From the NCBI GenBank assembly GCA_001423545.1, contig LMOK01000001.1, positions 1,054,001 to 1,118,000 on the forward strand: a stretch of DNA of 64,000 bases. The letters run 5' to 3'. The DNA is from Orlajensenia sp001423545 (GTDB lineage: Bacteria; Actinomycetota; Actinomycetes; Actinomycetales; Microbacteriaceae). Positions within the stretch are counted from its first letter, which is position 1, and each line of letters begins with the position of its first letter. The notes beneath the pieces are model-generated. The model was not told the DNA's origin and did not search any database. It saw nothing but the letters and a program-made list of their open reading frames with translations. This document shows positions 16,529 through 25,115 of this stretch, piece by piece. A program made the position numbers and the translations under genes.

Positions 16529-17847
16529 GCAGCGGCATCCGTCACCGCACGACCGTCGAGCACCTCGTCGCGGGGATCGATCGGCGCCGGATGCCGTGAG
16601 GCGATGGTGTGCACGATGACGCCGATGACCGGACCGACGGCGAGCGACAGGACCATGCGCTCCTCGATCGCCAGCGGGACCAGCAGCAGGCCGATGGTCG
16701 TGACCGCCGCGACGACCCAGCCTGCGGTGTAGGCGCCGTGGCGCCCCCGCGCGAGAGTGAGCGGGCCGCTGACGCACAGGATGCCCAGCACCCCACTGGT
16801 GGCGACCAGTCCGGCAACGGTCCAGCCGTCGAGGTGGTACGCGGGCCACAGGGCGTCGAGCACCGCAGGCACCACGAACGCGGCGATCACGGCCAGCACG
16901 GCGGCGACGACGGCGATGAGCAGCGCGAGCCTGACGAACAGCCTGTACGCGTGCGCAGCATCGTCGCGGAACCGCACGACGAGGAAGCTCTGCAGCGACA
17001 GCACGACGATGACCAGAGGCGCCCGCACCAGGGAGATGCCGAACACGAGGGCGCCGAGCCTGGCGGCGGGGACCCCGACGGACGTCGCACTGAGGAGCAG
17101 GGGGTATCCGCTGATCAGGATGCCCGTCGACACCGATGCCGCCAGAGTGCGCGCGATGTTCCAGGTGAGGCGGCGCGGACCCACGTCGAGCTGCGAGCGG
17201 CCGCGCACCCGGCGACGCAGGAACCACCAGAGCACCAGCGGCGTGATCGGGAACGGCAGCACGACGGCCCACATGAGCTCCGAGATGCCGCCGCCGGCAA
17301 GGATGACGATCACGACCCCCACCAGGCGCAGCACGCCGTCGATCGAGATCATCAGGCCGATGGCCGGCCACAGCGACAACCCGTACAGGGTGCCCGCGAG
17401 CACGGCCACGACGACGTAGCTCGCCGTGCCGAGGGCTATGGCGAGGGCGGGGGTGACGCCCTCCCCCGGGATGAGTGCCGTGAGGAACGGGGTCGCCGCC
17501 AGGACGACGATCGCCGTGATGGCGGCGACGGATGCTGCGAACCGTGCGGCGAGCGGGAAACGCGGCCCGCGTCCGGCGTCGGCGGGCCGGGGATGCGTGC
17601 CGCGCGTGATCTCCTGCTGCAGGCCGGAGAGGGCCGCGATGACGAGGTAGAGGGTCGACCAGAACACGGCGAAGCCCGCGTACTCGGCCGGCGGTCGCGT
17701 GGCGCCGACCAGCGTGGTGACCAGGTAGCCGCTGGCCCCGGCGACGACTGTCGCCGCGAGGATGGGCGTCGCCCCCGAGAGCAGGGCCCGCCGCAGTCGT
17801 CCGCCACCGGGGGCGGCGTCAGGAGAGGGGTCCGGAGTCACTGACAT
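16486..17847 (-). CDS. Wzx-type polysaccharide flippase (copy 1)
   Basis: The 453-aa protein is almost wholly hydrophobic, with about twelve predicted membrane segments, and begins LLSGATPILAATVVAGASGYLVTTLVG after a short cytoplasmic tail. The pattern, including LYLVIAALSGLQQEITRG in the third segment, fits the MOP/polysaccharide-transporter superfamily that flips lipid-linked oligosaccharides. Its start overlaps the DUF6541 gene by ten bases, so the two are co-translated. The C-terminal tail is Gly/Ala-rich and lies over the convergent DUF2304 gene. Confidence 0.7.
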   Translation of the reverse strand: MSVTPDPSPDAAPGGGRLRRALLSGATPILAATVVAGASGYLVTTLVGATRPPAEYAGFAVFWSTLYLVIAALSGLQQEITRGTHPRPADAGRGPRFPLAARFAASVAAITAIVVLAATPFLTALIPGEGVTPALAIALGTASYVVVAVLAGTLYGLSLWPAIGLMISIDGVLRLVGVVIVILAGGGISELMWAVVLPFPITPLVLWWFLRRRVRGRSQLDVGPRRLTWNIARTLAASVSTGILISGYPLLLSATSVGVPAARLGALVFGISLVRAPLVIVVLSLQSFLVVRFRDDAAHAYRLFVRLALLIAVVAAVLAVIAAFVVPAVLDALWPAYHLDGWTVAGLVATSGVLGILCVSGPLTLARGRHGAYTAGWVVAAVTTIGLLLVPLAIEERMVLSLAVGPVIGVIVHTIASRHPAPIDPRDEVLDGRAVTDAAAQSTGEAGGAGGEA

Positions 17848-19919
17848 GCCGTGACCTGGTACAGCCGGGCGTCGCCCTGCTCGTCGACCAGCTTCACGGC
17901 GCCGGAGTCCTCGAGGTCGGCGAAGCCCGAGAAGACGTGCTCGCCGTTGTGCACCTCGCGGCCCCCGAAGTCGAGCACGTACCAGGTGTTGGTGTCGCGG
18001 AGGGCTTCGCAGACCGTGGGATCCGAGTCGGCGTCGCGCAGGCCCTCCATGATGGCGACAGTGTCGACGCTGCGGTCGCCGAAGATGGCCGGGAGCAGGG
18101 CGCTGCGGTCGGCGTAGGCGTAGACGAGGGAGGCCCCGGTCCAGGGGCTGCCCGCCACGACCACGCCGGCGGGCACGCTGTCGTCGAGGCGGGAGAGCAG
18201 CTCCATCTCATCGGTCGAGAGCACCGGAGCCTGGACGCCGGCGGAGTACGAGGCGCGCGCCGAGGTCGACGCCGCGGCGAGCGGGGCACCGAGCTGCGTC
18301 GTCAGGGCGATCGCGACCAGCAGCACGGCTCCGACGGCGGCGCGGATGGGGGTCGTCGGCCGACGGGTGGTCGGAGCCGACGGGGCGGCATCCGTCGCAG
18401 GCTCGCCGACGACTGCGGTGTCCGCCGCCTGGTCATCGACGGCTGCGGCATCCGTCACCGGCACAGTCTCCGGCCCGACGCTGCGCACCCCGAGGCGCAC
18501 CAGCAGCGCGTTGACCAGGTCGTACAGCCAGACGACGCCGAGCATCGCGACGGGCAGGGCGACGGCCGGGATCAGGGCGGCGAGGCGGTTGGAGTCGCTG
18601 TACCAGGTGCCGGTGAAGAGGTAGCGGAACATGCTGTCGGGGAAGCTCGAGACCACGACGTAGAGGAACACGCCGATCGCGTAGCTGAAGACGACCCAGC
18701 GGCCGCGCTTCATGACGAAGGCGCCGATGATGCCGAGCACGGTGAGCACGAGGATGACCCAGTCCACCGGCATGTTCTGCATGCTCGAGCTGAGGGCCTG
18801 CCAGAACGCCTTCGGCGTGTTCTGCCACGGCTGCCAGAAGGCGAGCTCCGAGGCGGGACGCGCCTTGATGAACAGGATCACTGCGCCGGCGAGGACCACT
18901 GCGGCGATGACGCCGCGCACGACGTAGGCGAGAGGCTTCGCGTGCGCCGCCCGCATGCGCCCGACGAGCCTGATGCCGGCGACGACGGCGATCGGCACGG
19001 TGAATCCGAGGAGGGCGACGAGGGTGCTCGGATGCGCGAGGGCGAGGCCGGGCACGACCGCTGCGACCAGCAGCCACCGCACCAGCGGAGACTGCGCAGG
19101 CCGGATGCCGAGGCCGAAGCCGGCGGCCACGACGGCCAGCACGCCCGGAAGCAGCGAGATGGAGAGCAGGTTCGGGTAGAGGACGCCGAAGTCGAGCATC
19201 CGGAGCGGGAAGGCGCCGAAGGCGGCGGACAGCACGCCGGCCGCGAGCACGGCGATCGGGCGGTTGCCGAGGATGACACGGCTGAGCAGGAGGCCGCCGA
19301 GCGGCCAGATGACGGCGGCAATGGCGATGTTCGCGGCGTTGACGGCCACGGGGATGGTCGCACCGCTCAGCTGGGCGACGGTGGCCACGAGCGCGTGCCA
19401 GGTGTCGGGGTAGTACGACGAGATGTGGTCGACGTTCCAGGTGAGGCTCGCGATGTGCAGCGGGGAGGCGTCGCCGGTGTCGAGGATGTAGCGCACGGCG
19501 TTCAGGTGGTAGATGTTGTCGAACGTCTGCGAGATGTTGCCGGGGTCTCCGAAGGCGTCGACGACGCGCCAGGCGACGAGAACGAACGCCCCGACGGCCG
19601 CAGCGGCGAACGCCCAGCCGTAGCGCCGGCCGTCGCGCACGACGGCGCCGGTGCTCCAGTGCGGCCGCAGCAGCAGGCGCAGGCCGACGACGATCGCGCA
19701 CAGGACGACCGTCATGATGGCGATCGGGAGCGCGCTCCACGGCAGGGGCAGCACGGTTCCGAGGAGCGTCGTCAATCCGATGATGGAGACGCTCGCGAGC
19801 GGGGTGAGCACGACGGCGGTGACGCCGCGCACTCCGAAGGCGAGAGTGATCGCCGCCCCGGGGACCACGAGGACCGCGATCGTCACCAGGAACGCCGGAA
19901 GCGCCTCCAACCAGCTCAT
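17838..19919 (-). CDS. DUF6541 multi-pass membrane protein, GT-C-like (copy 1)
   Basis: The 693-aa protein has many membrane segments and a large C-terminal extracytoplasmic domain (~residues 540-693) ending in Cys-Gln. In the loop after the early segments is SQTFDNIYHLNAVRYILDTG, with D134; a near-identical block occurs in the second DUF6541 protein of this window. The layout (acidic residue in the first large outer loop, C-terminal globular domain) resembles GT-C glycosyltransferases that use polyprenyl-phosphate sugars. Family function is not established. AAGGA lies about nine bases before the ATG. It is coupled to the flippase gene. Confidence 0.75.
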   Translation of the reverse strand: MSWLEALPAFLVTIAVLVVPGAAITLAFGVRGVTAVVLTPLASVSIIGLTTLLGTVLPLPWSALPIAIMTVVLCAIVVGLRLLLRPHWSTGAVVRDGRRYGWAFAAAAVGAFVLVAWRVVDAFGDPGNISQTFDNIYHLNAVRYILDTGDASPLHIASLTWNVDHISSYYPDTWHALVATVAQLSGATIPVAVNAANIAIAAVIWPLGGLLLSRVILGNRPIAVLAAGVLSAAFGAFPLRMLDFGVLYPNLLSISLLPGVLAVVAAGFGLGIRPAQSPLVRWLLVAAVVPGLALAHPSTLVALLGFTVPIAVVAGIRLVGRMRAAHAKPLAYVVRGVIAAVVLAGAVILFIKARPASELAFWQPWQNTPKAFWQALSSSMQNMPVDWVILVLTVLGIIGAFVMKRGRWVVFSYAIGVFLYVVVSSFPDSMFRYLFTGTWYSDSNRLAALIPAVALPVAMLGVVWLYDLVNALLVRLGVRSVGPETVPVTDAAAVDDQAADTAVVGEPATDAAPSAPTTRRPTTPIRAAVGAVLLVAIALTTQLGAPLAAASTSARASYSAGVQAPVLSTDEMELLSRLDDSVPAGVVVAGSPWTGASLVYAYADRSALLPAIFGDRSVDTVAIMEGLRDADSDPTVCEALRDTNTWYVLDFGGREVHNGEHVFSGFADLEDSGAVKLVDEQGDARLYQVTACQ

Positions 19920-20075
19920 CCGCCCCGTCCTTCAGTCTGTAGCGCAGACATCCGACCCGGCGCTGCAAAGCTGTTCGAGTATCCCATCCCGCCCTGCGGG
20001 TTCGGTGCGCACACGCGCACGGGTGCGCGCTCCATGTCCGCGAGGCCACGCCGGGGCCACTCAGGGTGCATCGGC

Positions 20076-20081
20076 TAAGGT
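20076..20081 (+). promoter_or_regulatory. -10-like TAAGGT before glf
   Basis: TAAGGT predicts a transcript start near 20088 and a leader of about 60 bases that includes AGGA ten bases before the glf ATG. Confidence 0.45.
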
Positions 20082-20149
20082 TGAACGTCGGCTCCGCGGC
20101 CTGTTCGCGCGCGCCCACCCCCCAGTTGTCAAGCAAAGGAACCAACTCC

Positions 20150-21316
20150 ATGCAGGTCGATCTTCTCGTCGTCGGTGCCGGATTCTTCGGACTGACCGTG
20201 GCCGAGAGGGCCGCGGAAGAGCTCGGCCTCAAGGTGCTCGTCATCGACCGTCGCTCGCACATCGGCGGCAACGCGTACAGCGCGCCCGATCCCGAGACCG
20301 GGATCGAGGTGCACCAGTACGGCGCCCACCTGTTCCACACCTCGAACAAGTCGGTGTGGGAGTACGTCAACCGCTTCACGAAGTTCACCGACTACCGCCA
20401 CCGCGTCTACACCGACTACCACGGCGAGGTGTACCCGCTGCCGATCAACCTCGGCACCATCAACCAGTTCTTCCGCTCGGCGCACTCGCCGGCCGAGGCC
20501 CGCGCCCTCATCGCCGAGCAGGCGCAGGAGTTCTCCACCGCCGACGCCGCGAACCTCGAGGAGAAGGGCATCTCCCTCATCGGGCGTCCGCTCTACGAGG
20601 CCTTCATCCGCGACTACACGTCCAAGCAGTGGCAGACCCCGGCCACCGAGCTTCCGGCCGAGGTCATCAGCCGCCTCCCGGTGCGCTACACCTACGACAA
20701 CCGCTACTTCAACGACACCTACGAGGGCCTGCCCGTCGACGGCTACACCGCGTGGATCGAGAAGATGGCCGACCACCCCAACATCGAGGTGCGCCTCGAC
20801 ACCGACTTCTTCGACGAGTCGCAGGAGTGGAACAAGGCGGCGACGGTCGGCCGCCTGCCGATCGTCTACACGGGCCCGATCGACCGGTACTTCGACTACA
20901 AGGGCGGCGAGTTGTCGTGGCGCACGCTCGACTTCGAGCGCGAGGTCGTCGAGACCGGCGACTACCAGGGCACGCCCGTCATGAACTACGCCGACGCCGA
21001 CGTCCCGTACACCCGCATCCACGAGTTCCGGCACTTCCACCCCGAGCGCGACTGGTACCCCACCGACAAGACCGTCATCATGCGGGAGTACTCGCGCTTC
21101 GCGTCGCACGACGACGAGCCGTACTACCCCGTCAACACCGCAGCCGACCGCGAGGCCCTGCTGGCCTACCGCGAGCTGCAGTCCGGAGAGGACGCCGTCT
21201 TCTTCGGCGGGCGCCTCGGCACGTACCAGTACCTCGACATGCACATGGCCATCGGCTCGGCGCTGTCGATGTTCCAGAACAAGCTGGTTCCGCACTTCGA
21301 ATCCACCCAGGCCTGA
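20150..21316 (+). CDS. glf: UDP-galactopyranose mutase
   Basis: The 388-aa flavoprotein begins VDLLVVGAGFFGLTVAERAA (FAD-binding GxGxxG) and DRRSHIGGNAYS. It continues with VHQYGAHLFHTSNKSVWEYV, SKQWQTPATELPAEVISRLPVR and GRLGTYQYLDMHMAIGSAL, which are Glf landmarks. It interconverts UDP-galactopyranose and UDP-galactofuranose, the donor for galactofuranosyltransferases such as the next gene. ATG 20150 has AGGA upstream; the longer frame to 20066 is not supported. It forms a two-gene plus-strand unit with the GlfT2-like gene. Confidence 0.95.
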   Translation: MQVDLLVVGAGFFGLTVAERAAEELGLKVLVIDRRSHIGGNAYSAPDPETGIEVHQYGAHLFHTSNKSVWEYVNRFTKFTDYRHRVYTDYHGEVYPLPINLGTINQFFRSAHSPAEARALIAEQAQEFSTADAANLEEKGISLIGRPLYEAFIRDYTSKQWQTPATELPAEVISRLPVRYTYDNRYFNDTYEGLPVDGYTAWIEKMADHPNIEVRLDTDFFDESQEWNKAATVGRLPIVYTGPIDRYFDYKGGELSWRTLDFEREVVETGDYQGTPVMNYADADVPYTRIHEFRHFHPERDWYPTDKTVIMREYSRFASHDDEPYYPVNTAADREALLAYRELQSGEDAVFFGGRLGTYQYLDMHMAIGSALSMFQNKLVPHFESTQA

Positions 21317-21349
21317 GCGCCCCCTCCCCGAACCCCAGAGGATCCATCA

Positions 21350-23476
21350 GTGACCGACTCCGTCGTCCTCCACAAGGTCGTCTTCCCGACCACCGCCGAC
21401 CCCGATGTCATCCCGCTGTACATCGACGCCGACGAGTGGACCGACGTGCGCGAGGAGCGCCAGCCCGAGGCTGCAGCGGTCAAGCACCGCCGTGGCCCCG
21501 TGCCGGCCGAGACCTTCACGACGCCCCTGCGCATCTCGCACATCAACGCCGTCACCATGATCGACGGCCGCCGCGGCATCACTGTTCCCGCCGGCCTCCG
21601 TGTCTCGCTCGGCACCTACTTCAACGCCTTCCCGGCGAGCTACTGGCAGCGCTGGACGACGCTGACCGGCATCCGGCTGACCGTCGAGACCACCGGCGTC
21701 GGCGACGTCTCGGTCTACAGGTCGAACGCCCGCGGTGTCGTGCAGACCGTGGCGTCGGCGCACGTCGAGGGCGAAGGAGTGAGCTCGAGCTTCGACCTGC
21801 CCCTCGACAACTTCCTCGACGGCGGCTGGTACTGGTTCGACCTGGTCTCCTACGGCACCCCGTTCTCCCTCACGCAGGCCGACTGGCGGGCGCCCGAGAA
21901 CGCGCCGGAGCCCACGACCGGCGGCAACCTCACGGTGTCGATCACGACGCTCAACCGCACCGCGTACTGCGTGGGACTGCTCGAGACCATCGGCGGCGAC
22001 GCCGACACCCTGCTCGGCATCGACGAGGTACTCGTGATCGACCAGGGCAGTGACAGGATCCGCGATCACGCCCGCTTCGGCGAGGCCGAGAAGGCCCTCG
22101 GCGGTCGACTCCGACTCATCGAGCAGGCGAACGTCGGCGGCTCCGGCGGGTTCTCGCGCGGCATGCTCGAGGCATCCACCAAGGGCGATTCCGACTTCCT
22201 GCTGCTGCTCGACGACGACGTGGCCATCGAGCCCGAGGGCATCCGTCGGGCCCTGCAGTTCGCCCGGTACTGCTCCTCCCCCACCATCGTGGGCGGGCAC
22301 ATGTTCGACATGTACGACAAGACCAAGCTGCACGCCTTCGCCGAGGTCGTCGACCGCTGGACCTTCATGTGGAACCCGGCCACTCCCGACCGCCACGACT
22401 TCAGCTCGTCGAACCTGCGTCAGACCACGTGGATGCACCGCCGCTTCGACGTCGACTACAACGGCTGGTGGATGAGCCTCATCCCGATGAAGATCATCCG
22501 CGAGATCGGCCTGTCGCTGCCCGTCTTCATCAAGTGGGACGACGCCGAGTACTCCCTGCGCGCCGCGGACCACGGCTACCGCACGGTCAGCCTTCCCGGA
22601 TCGTCGGTGTGGCACGTGTCGTGGGTCGACAAGGACGACTCGCACGACTGGCAGGCGTTCTTCCACGCCCGCAACCGCCTGGTCGCAGCCCTGCTGCACT
22701 CGCCGCACAAGAAGGGCGGGCGTCTCGTCATGAGCAACCTCGCCAACGACATCCGGTACGTGCTCACCCTCGACTACTACGCGGTCACCCTGCGCCAGCT
22801 CGCCTACGAGAGCGTCCTCGCCGGCCCCGGCTCGCTGCACGGCGAGCTCAAGACCCGCCTGCCGTCCATCCGCGGGCGTGCCGGGGAGTTCCGGGAGTCC
22901 GTGGCGGAGAAGGACCCGGCCGCCTTCGCAGAGTTCCCGCCGACGGCCTTCTTCGGCCCGAACCCGATGAACGACGGCACGCGTCCGACAGGCTCGAAGC
23001 TCCTGCGCGTCGTCGCCCGCAACAGCACCAGGCACTGGTTCCGCAAGGTCGATCCGCGGGCCGTCGAGAACCCGCAGACGCACCTCCCCCACAACACCCC
23101 GTGGTGGAAGATGCCGTCTCTGGACAGCTTCCTCATGAGCAACGCCGAGGGGTCGGGCGTCACCTGGCACGTGCGCGACCGCGCCACGTTCCGCTCGCTC
23201 ATCAGCTCGAGCATCCGCCGCAATCGCCGCATCCGTCGCGAGTGGGCCACCCTCAGCGCCGATTACAGGTCGAACCTCGACCACATCGTGTCGGCCGAGA
23301 CCTGGGCCGACACGCTCGGGGTCGACCTCGACGCCATCCGGGAGAAGGCGGTGACGGATGCCGCTGCCGCCGCGACAGCCGCATCGACTGCCGCTCCGGC
23401 CGCCGCCGCCAAGCCGCGGGCCAAGCGTCGGCCCGCTGCGACCAAGACCGCCCCGAAGCCGCTGGCACAGGACTGA
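21350..23476 (+). CDS. glfT2: Galactofuranosyltransferase GlfT2-like
   Basis: The 708-aa protein starts at GTG 21350 with AGAGGA eight bases upstream. An N-terminal beta-rich domain (~1-190) precedes a GT-A domain with NVGGSGGFSRGM, LLLLDDDVAIEP (DDD 288-290) and IKWDDAEYSLRA (DD 397-398), then a metal-binding His in VWHVSW (H422). Residues ~440-670 form a helical C-terminal domain, and the tail is Ala/Lys/Pro-rich. This is the architecture of mycobacterial GlfT2, which polymerises alternating galactofuranose units. The adjacent glf supplies UDP-Galf. The basic, low-complexity tail differs from the mycobacterial enzyme. Confidence 0.88.
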   Translation: MTDSVVLHKVVFPTTADPDVIPLYIDADEWTDVREERQPEAAAVKHRRGPVPAETFTTPLRISHINAVTMIDGRRGITVPAGLRVSLGTYFNAFPASYWQRWTTLTGIRLTVETTGVGDVSVYRSNARGVVQTVASAHVEGEGVSSSFDLPLDNFLDGGWYWFDLVSYGTPFSLTQADWRAPENAPEPTTGGNLTVSITTLNRTAYCVGLLETIGGDADTLLGIDEVLVIDQGSDRIRDHARFGEAEKALGGRLRLIEQANVGGSGGFSRGMLEASTKGDSDFLLLLDDDVAIEPEGIRRALQFARYCSSPTIVGGHMFDMYDKTKLHAFAEVVDRWTFMWNPATPDRHDFSSSNLRQTTWMHRRFDVDYNGWWMSLIPMKIIREIGLSLPVFIKWDDAEYSLRAADHGYRTVSLPGSSVWHVSWVDKDDSHDWQAFFHARNRLVAALLHSPHKKGGRLVMSNLANDIRYVLTLDYYAVTLRQLAYESVLAGPGSLHGELKTRLPSIRGRAGEFRESVAEKDPAAFAEFPPTAFFGPNPMNDGTRPTGSKLLRVVARNSTRHWFRKVDPRAVENPQTHLPHNTPWWKMPSLDSFLMSNAEGSGVTWHVRDRATFRSLISSSIRRNRRIRREWATLSADYRSNLDHIVSAETWADTLGVDLDAIREKAVTDAAAAATAASTAAPAAAAKPRAKRRPAATKTAPKPLAQD

Positions 23477-23482
23477 CGCAGG

Positions 23483-23510
23483 GTCGTCGGCAGGACTCCC
23501 TGTCGACGAC
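23483..23510. terminator. Strong hairpin between convergent glfT2 and rfbA
   Basis: GTCGTCG-G-CAGG pairs with CCTG-T-CGACGAC around the loop ACTC; in RNA the G-T position is a wobble pair, giving a 12-bp stem. It lies between the two stop codons and could terminate both transcripts, although there is no T-run. Confidence 0.65.
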
Positions 23511-23512
23511 TC

Positions 23513-24376
23513 TCAGTCGCCCAGCAGGCCGCTCAGGTACCGGCCGTAGCCGCTCTTGGCGAGGCCGTCGGCGAGCTGGCGCACCCTGTCGTCGTCGATC
23601 CAGCCCGCACGCCAGGAGATCTCCTCGATGCAGCCGATCTTGTGGCCCTGGCGTTCCTCGATGACGCGCACGTACTCCGAGGCCTGCATCATCGAGGCGA
23701 AGGTCCCGGTGTCGAGCCAGGCCGTTCCGCGGTCGAGGATCTGCACGCTGAGGCGTCCGTCGGCGAGATAGCGCTCGTTGACCGCGCTGATCTCGAGTTC
23801 GCCGCGCGCGCTGGGCGTGATCGACTTGGCGATCTCGATGACGCTGTTGTCGTAGAAGTAGAGGCCGGGCACGGCGTAGTTGCTCTTCGGCTCCGCCGGC
23901 TTCTCCTCGATCGAGACCGCTCGCATCTCGTCGTCGAACTCCACGACGCCGTATGCCCCCGGATCCATCACGTGGTACGCGAAGATGAGCGCACCGTCGA
24001 TCGTGGCGTTCGCCTGCAGGGCCGTACCGAGTCCGGCTCCGTGGAAGATGTTGTCTCCGAGCACCAGCGCGACGGAGTCGTCGCCGATGAACTCCTCACC
24101 GATGATGAAGGCCTGGGCCAGGCCGTCGGGCGACGGCTGCACGGCGTACTCGAGCCGCAGTCCGAGTTCGGCGCCGTCGCCGAGCAGGGCGTGGAACTGC
24201 ACGGCGTGCTCCGGCGAAGTGATGATGAGGATCTCGCGGATGCCGGCCATCATCAGCGTCGAGAGCGGGTAGTAGATCATCGGCTTGTCGAAGATGGGCA
24301 TCAGCTGCTTCGAGATGCCCTTGGTGATCGGCCACAGGCGCGATCCCGTGCCTCCGGCGAGGATGATGCCGCGCAT
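23513..24376 (-). CDS. rfbA: Glucose-1-phosphate thymidylyltransferase
   Basis: The 287-aa protein has the nucleotidyltransferase signature GIILAGGTGSRLWPIT followed by KQLMPIFDKPMIYYPLS, then LVLGDNIFHGAGL and RGTAWLDTGT. It makes dTDP-glucose from glucose 1-phosphate and dTTP, the first step to dTDP-L-rhamnose. The ATG at 24376 has GGGGAG seven bases upstream; a GTG six bases earlier overlaps the rfbC stop. It is the second gene of the rfbC-rfbA unit, divergent from rfbB-rfbD. Confidence 0.93.
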   Translation of the reverse strand: MRGIILAGGTGSRLWPITKGISKQLMPIFDKPMIYYPLSTLMMAGIREILIITSPEHAVQFHALLGDGAELGLRLEYAVQPSPDGLAQAFIIGEEFIGDDSVALVLGDNIFHGAGLGTALQANATIDGALIFAYHVMDPGAYGVVEFDDEMRAVSIEEKPAEPKSNYAVPGLYFYDNSVIEIAKSITPSARGELEISAVNERYLADGRLSVQILDRGTAWLDTGTFASMMQASEYVRVIEERQGHKIGCIEEISWRAGWIDDDRVRQLADGLAKSGYGRYLSGLLGD

Positions 24377-24378
24377 CG

Positions 24379-24987
24379 TCACGCTCCCCTGTTCAGTGAG
24401 TCGTAGAACGCCCGCGCGTCGTCCCAGGTGGGGAGCAGGCCGGATGCCGCGGCTTCGGCCAGGCTCGGGGCATCCGTGTCCTTCTGCGAGAGCAGCAGGG
24501 AGTCGGCGTCGAGACCGAAGTCGAGAGCGATGTCGGGGTCGAGCGGATGGATCCCATGCTCGCGTGCCGCCGCGAAGGGGGCCGTGACCAGGTAGCTGAC
24601 GGTGGCGTCGTCGCTCAGCGCCACGAAGCAGTGGCCGAGACCCTCGGAGATGTAGATGGATCTCCTGTCGACGTCGTCGAGCAGCACCGAGTCCCACTGG
24701 CCGAACGTCGGCGACCCCACGCGGATGTCGATCACGAAGTCGAGGACGGCCCCGTGGGTCGCCGTCACGTACTTCGCCTGGCTCGGCGGGATGTCGGCGA
24801 AGTGGATGCCGCGCACCACTCCCCGCTTCGACACCGAGGTGTTCGCCTGCGCGAGGGAGAGCGGATGCCCGATGACCTCCTCGAGGCGATCGAACCTGTA
24901 CCACTCGAGGAACACGCCGCGGTCATCACCGAAGAGCTTCGGGGTGACCTCGAAGCTGTCGGGGACCTTCAGTTCGCGGATCTGCAC
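24379..24987 (-). CDS. rfbC: dTDP-4-dehydrorhamnose 3,5-epimerase
   Basis: The 202-aa cupin-fold protein has DDRGVFLEWYR, the catalytic His region SVSKRGVVRGIHFAD (H62) and YISEGLGHCFVALSD. It epimerises dTDP-4-keto-6-deoxyglucose at C3 and C5. The usual GLHYQ block reads GIHFA here, a mild variant. The start codon is GTG at 24987 and is preceded by TAGACT exactly six bases away, so the message is predicted to be leaderless. The gene is at the head of the rfbC-rfbA unit. Confidence 0.92.
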   Translation of the reverse strand: MQIRELKVPDSFEVTPKLFGDDRGVFLEWYRFDRLEEVIGHPLSLAQANTSVSKRGVVRGIHFADIPPSQAKYVTATHGAVLDFVIDIRVGSPTFGQWDSVLLDDVDRRSIYISEGLGHCFVALSDDATVSYLVTAPFAAAREHGIHPLDPDIALDFGLDADSLLLSQKDTDAPSLAEAAASGLLPTWDDARAFYDSLNRGA

Positions 24988-24993
24988 GCACGA

Positions 24994-24999
24994 AGTCTA
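24994..24999 (-). promoter_or_regulatory. -10 box TAGACT for leaderless rfbC
   Basis: TAGACT on the minus strand is followed by six bases and the GTG start at 24987, so +1 and the start codon coincide. Confidence 0.6.
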
Positions 25000-25069
25000 G
25001 CCAGCCGCCGTCGCCGAGCGGCGAGCCGGCCGGGCGCGGACCATCCGAGTCGCCTCCGATGCAGAACGA

Positions 25070-25075
25070 TAGGAT
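25070..25075 (+). promoter_or_regulatory. -10 box TAGGAT for rfbB
   Basis: TAGGAT predicts a transcript start near 25082, about 34 bases before the rfbB ATG. This excludes the longer reading frame that starts at 25059. Confidence 0.5.
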
Positions 25076-25115
25076 GCGCAACGTCACTCATCACACGAAC
25101 GGACGGACCGCGCGA

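Noticed and set aside
17937..20078. 713-codon open frame on the plus strand
   Set aside because: It lies antisense to the DUF6541 gene. Its translation is low-complexity Arg/Asp/Glu/Gly/His-rich sequence, typical of the complementary strand in high-GC DNA, and it has no domain motifs.
21347..23284. 645-codon open frame on the minus strand
   Set aside because: It is antisense to the GlfT2-like gene, which has clear catalytic motifs. The antisense translation shows only biased composition.
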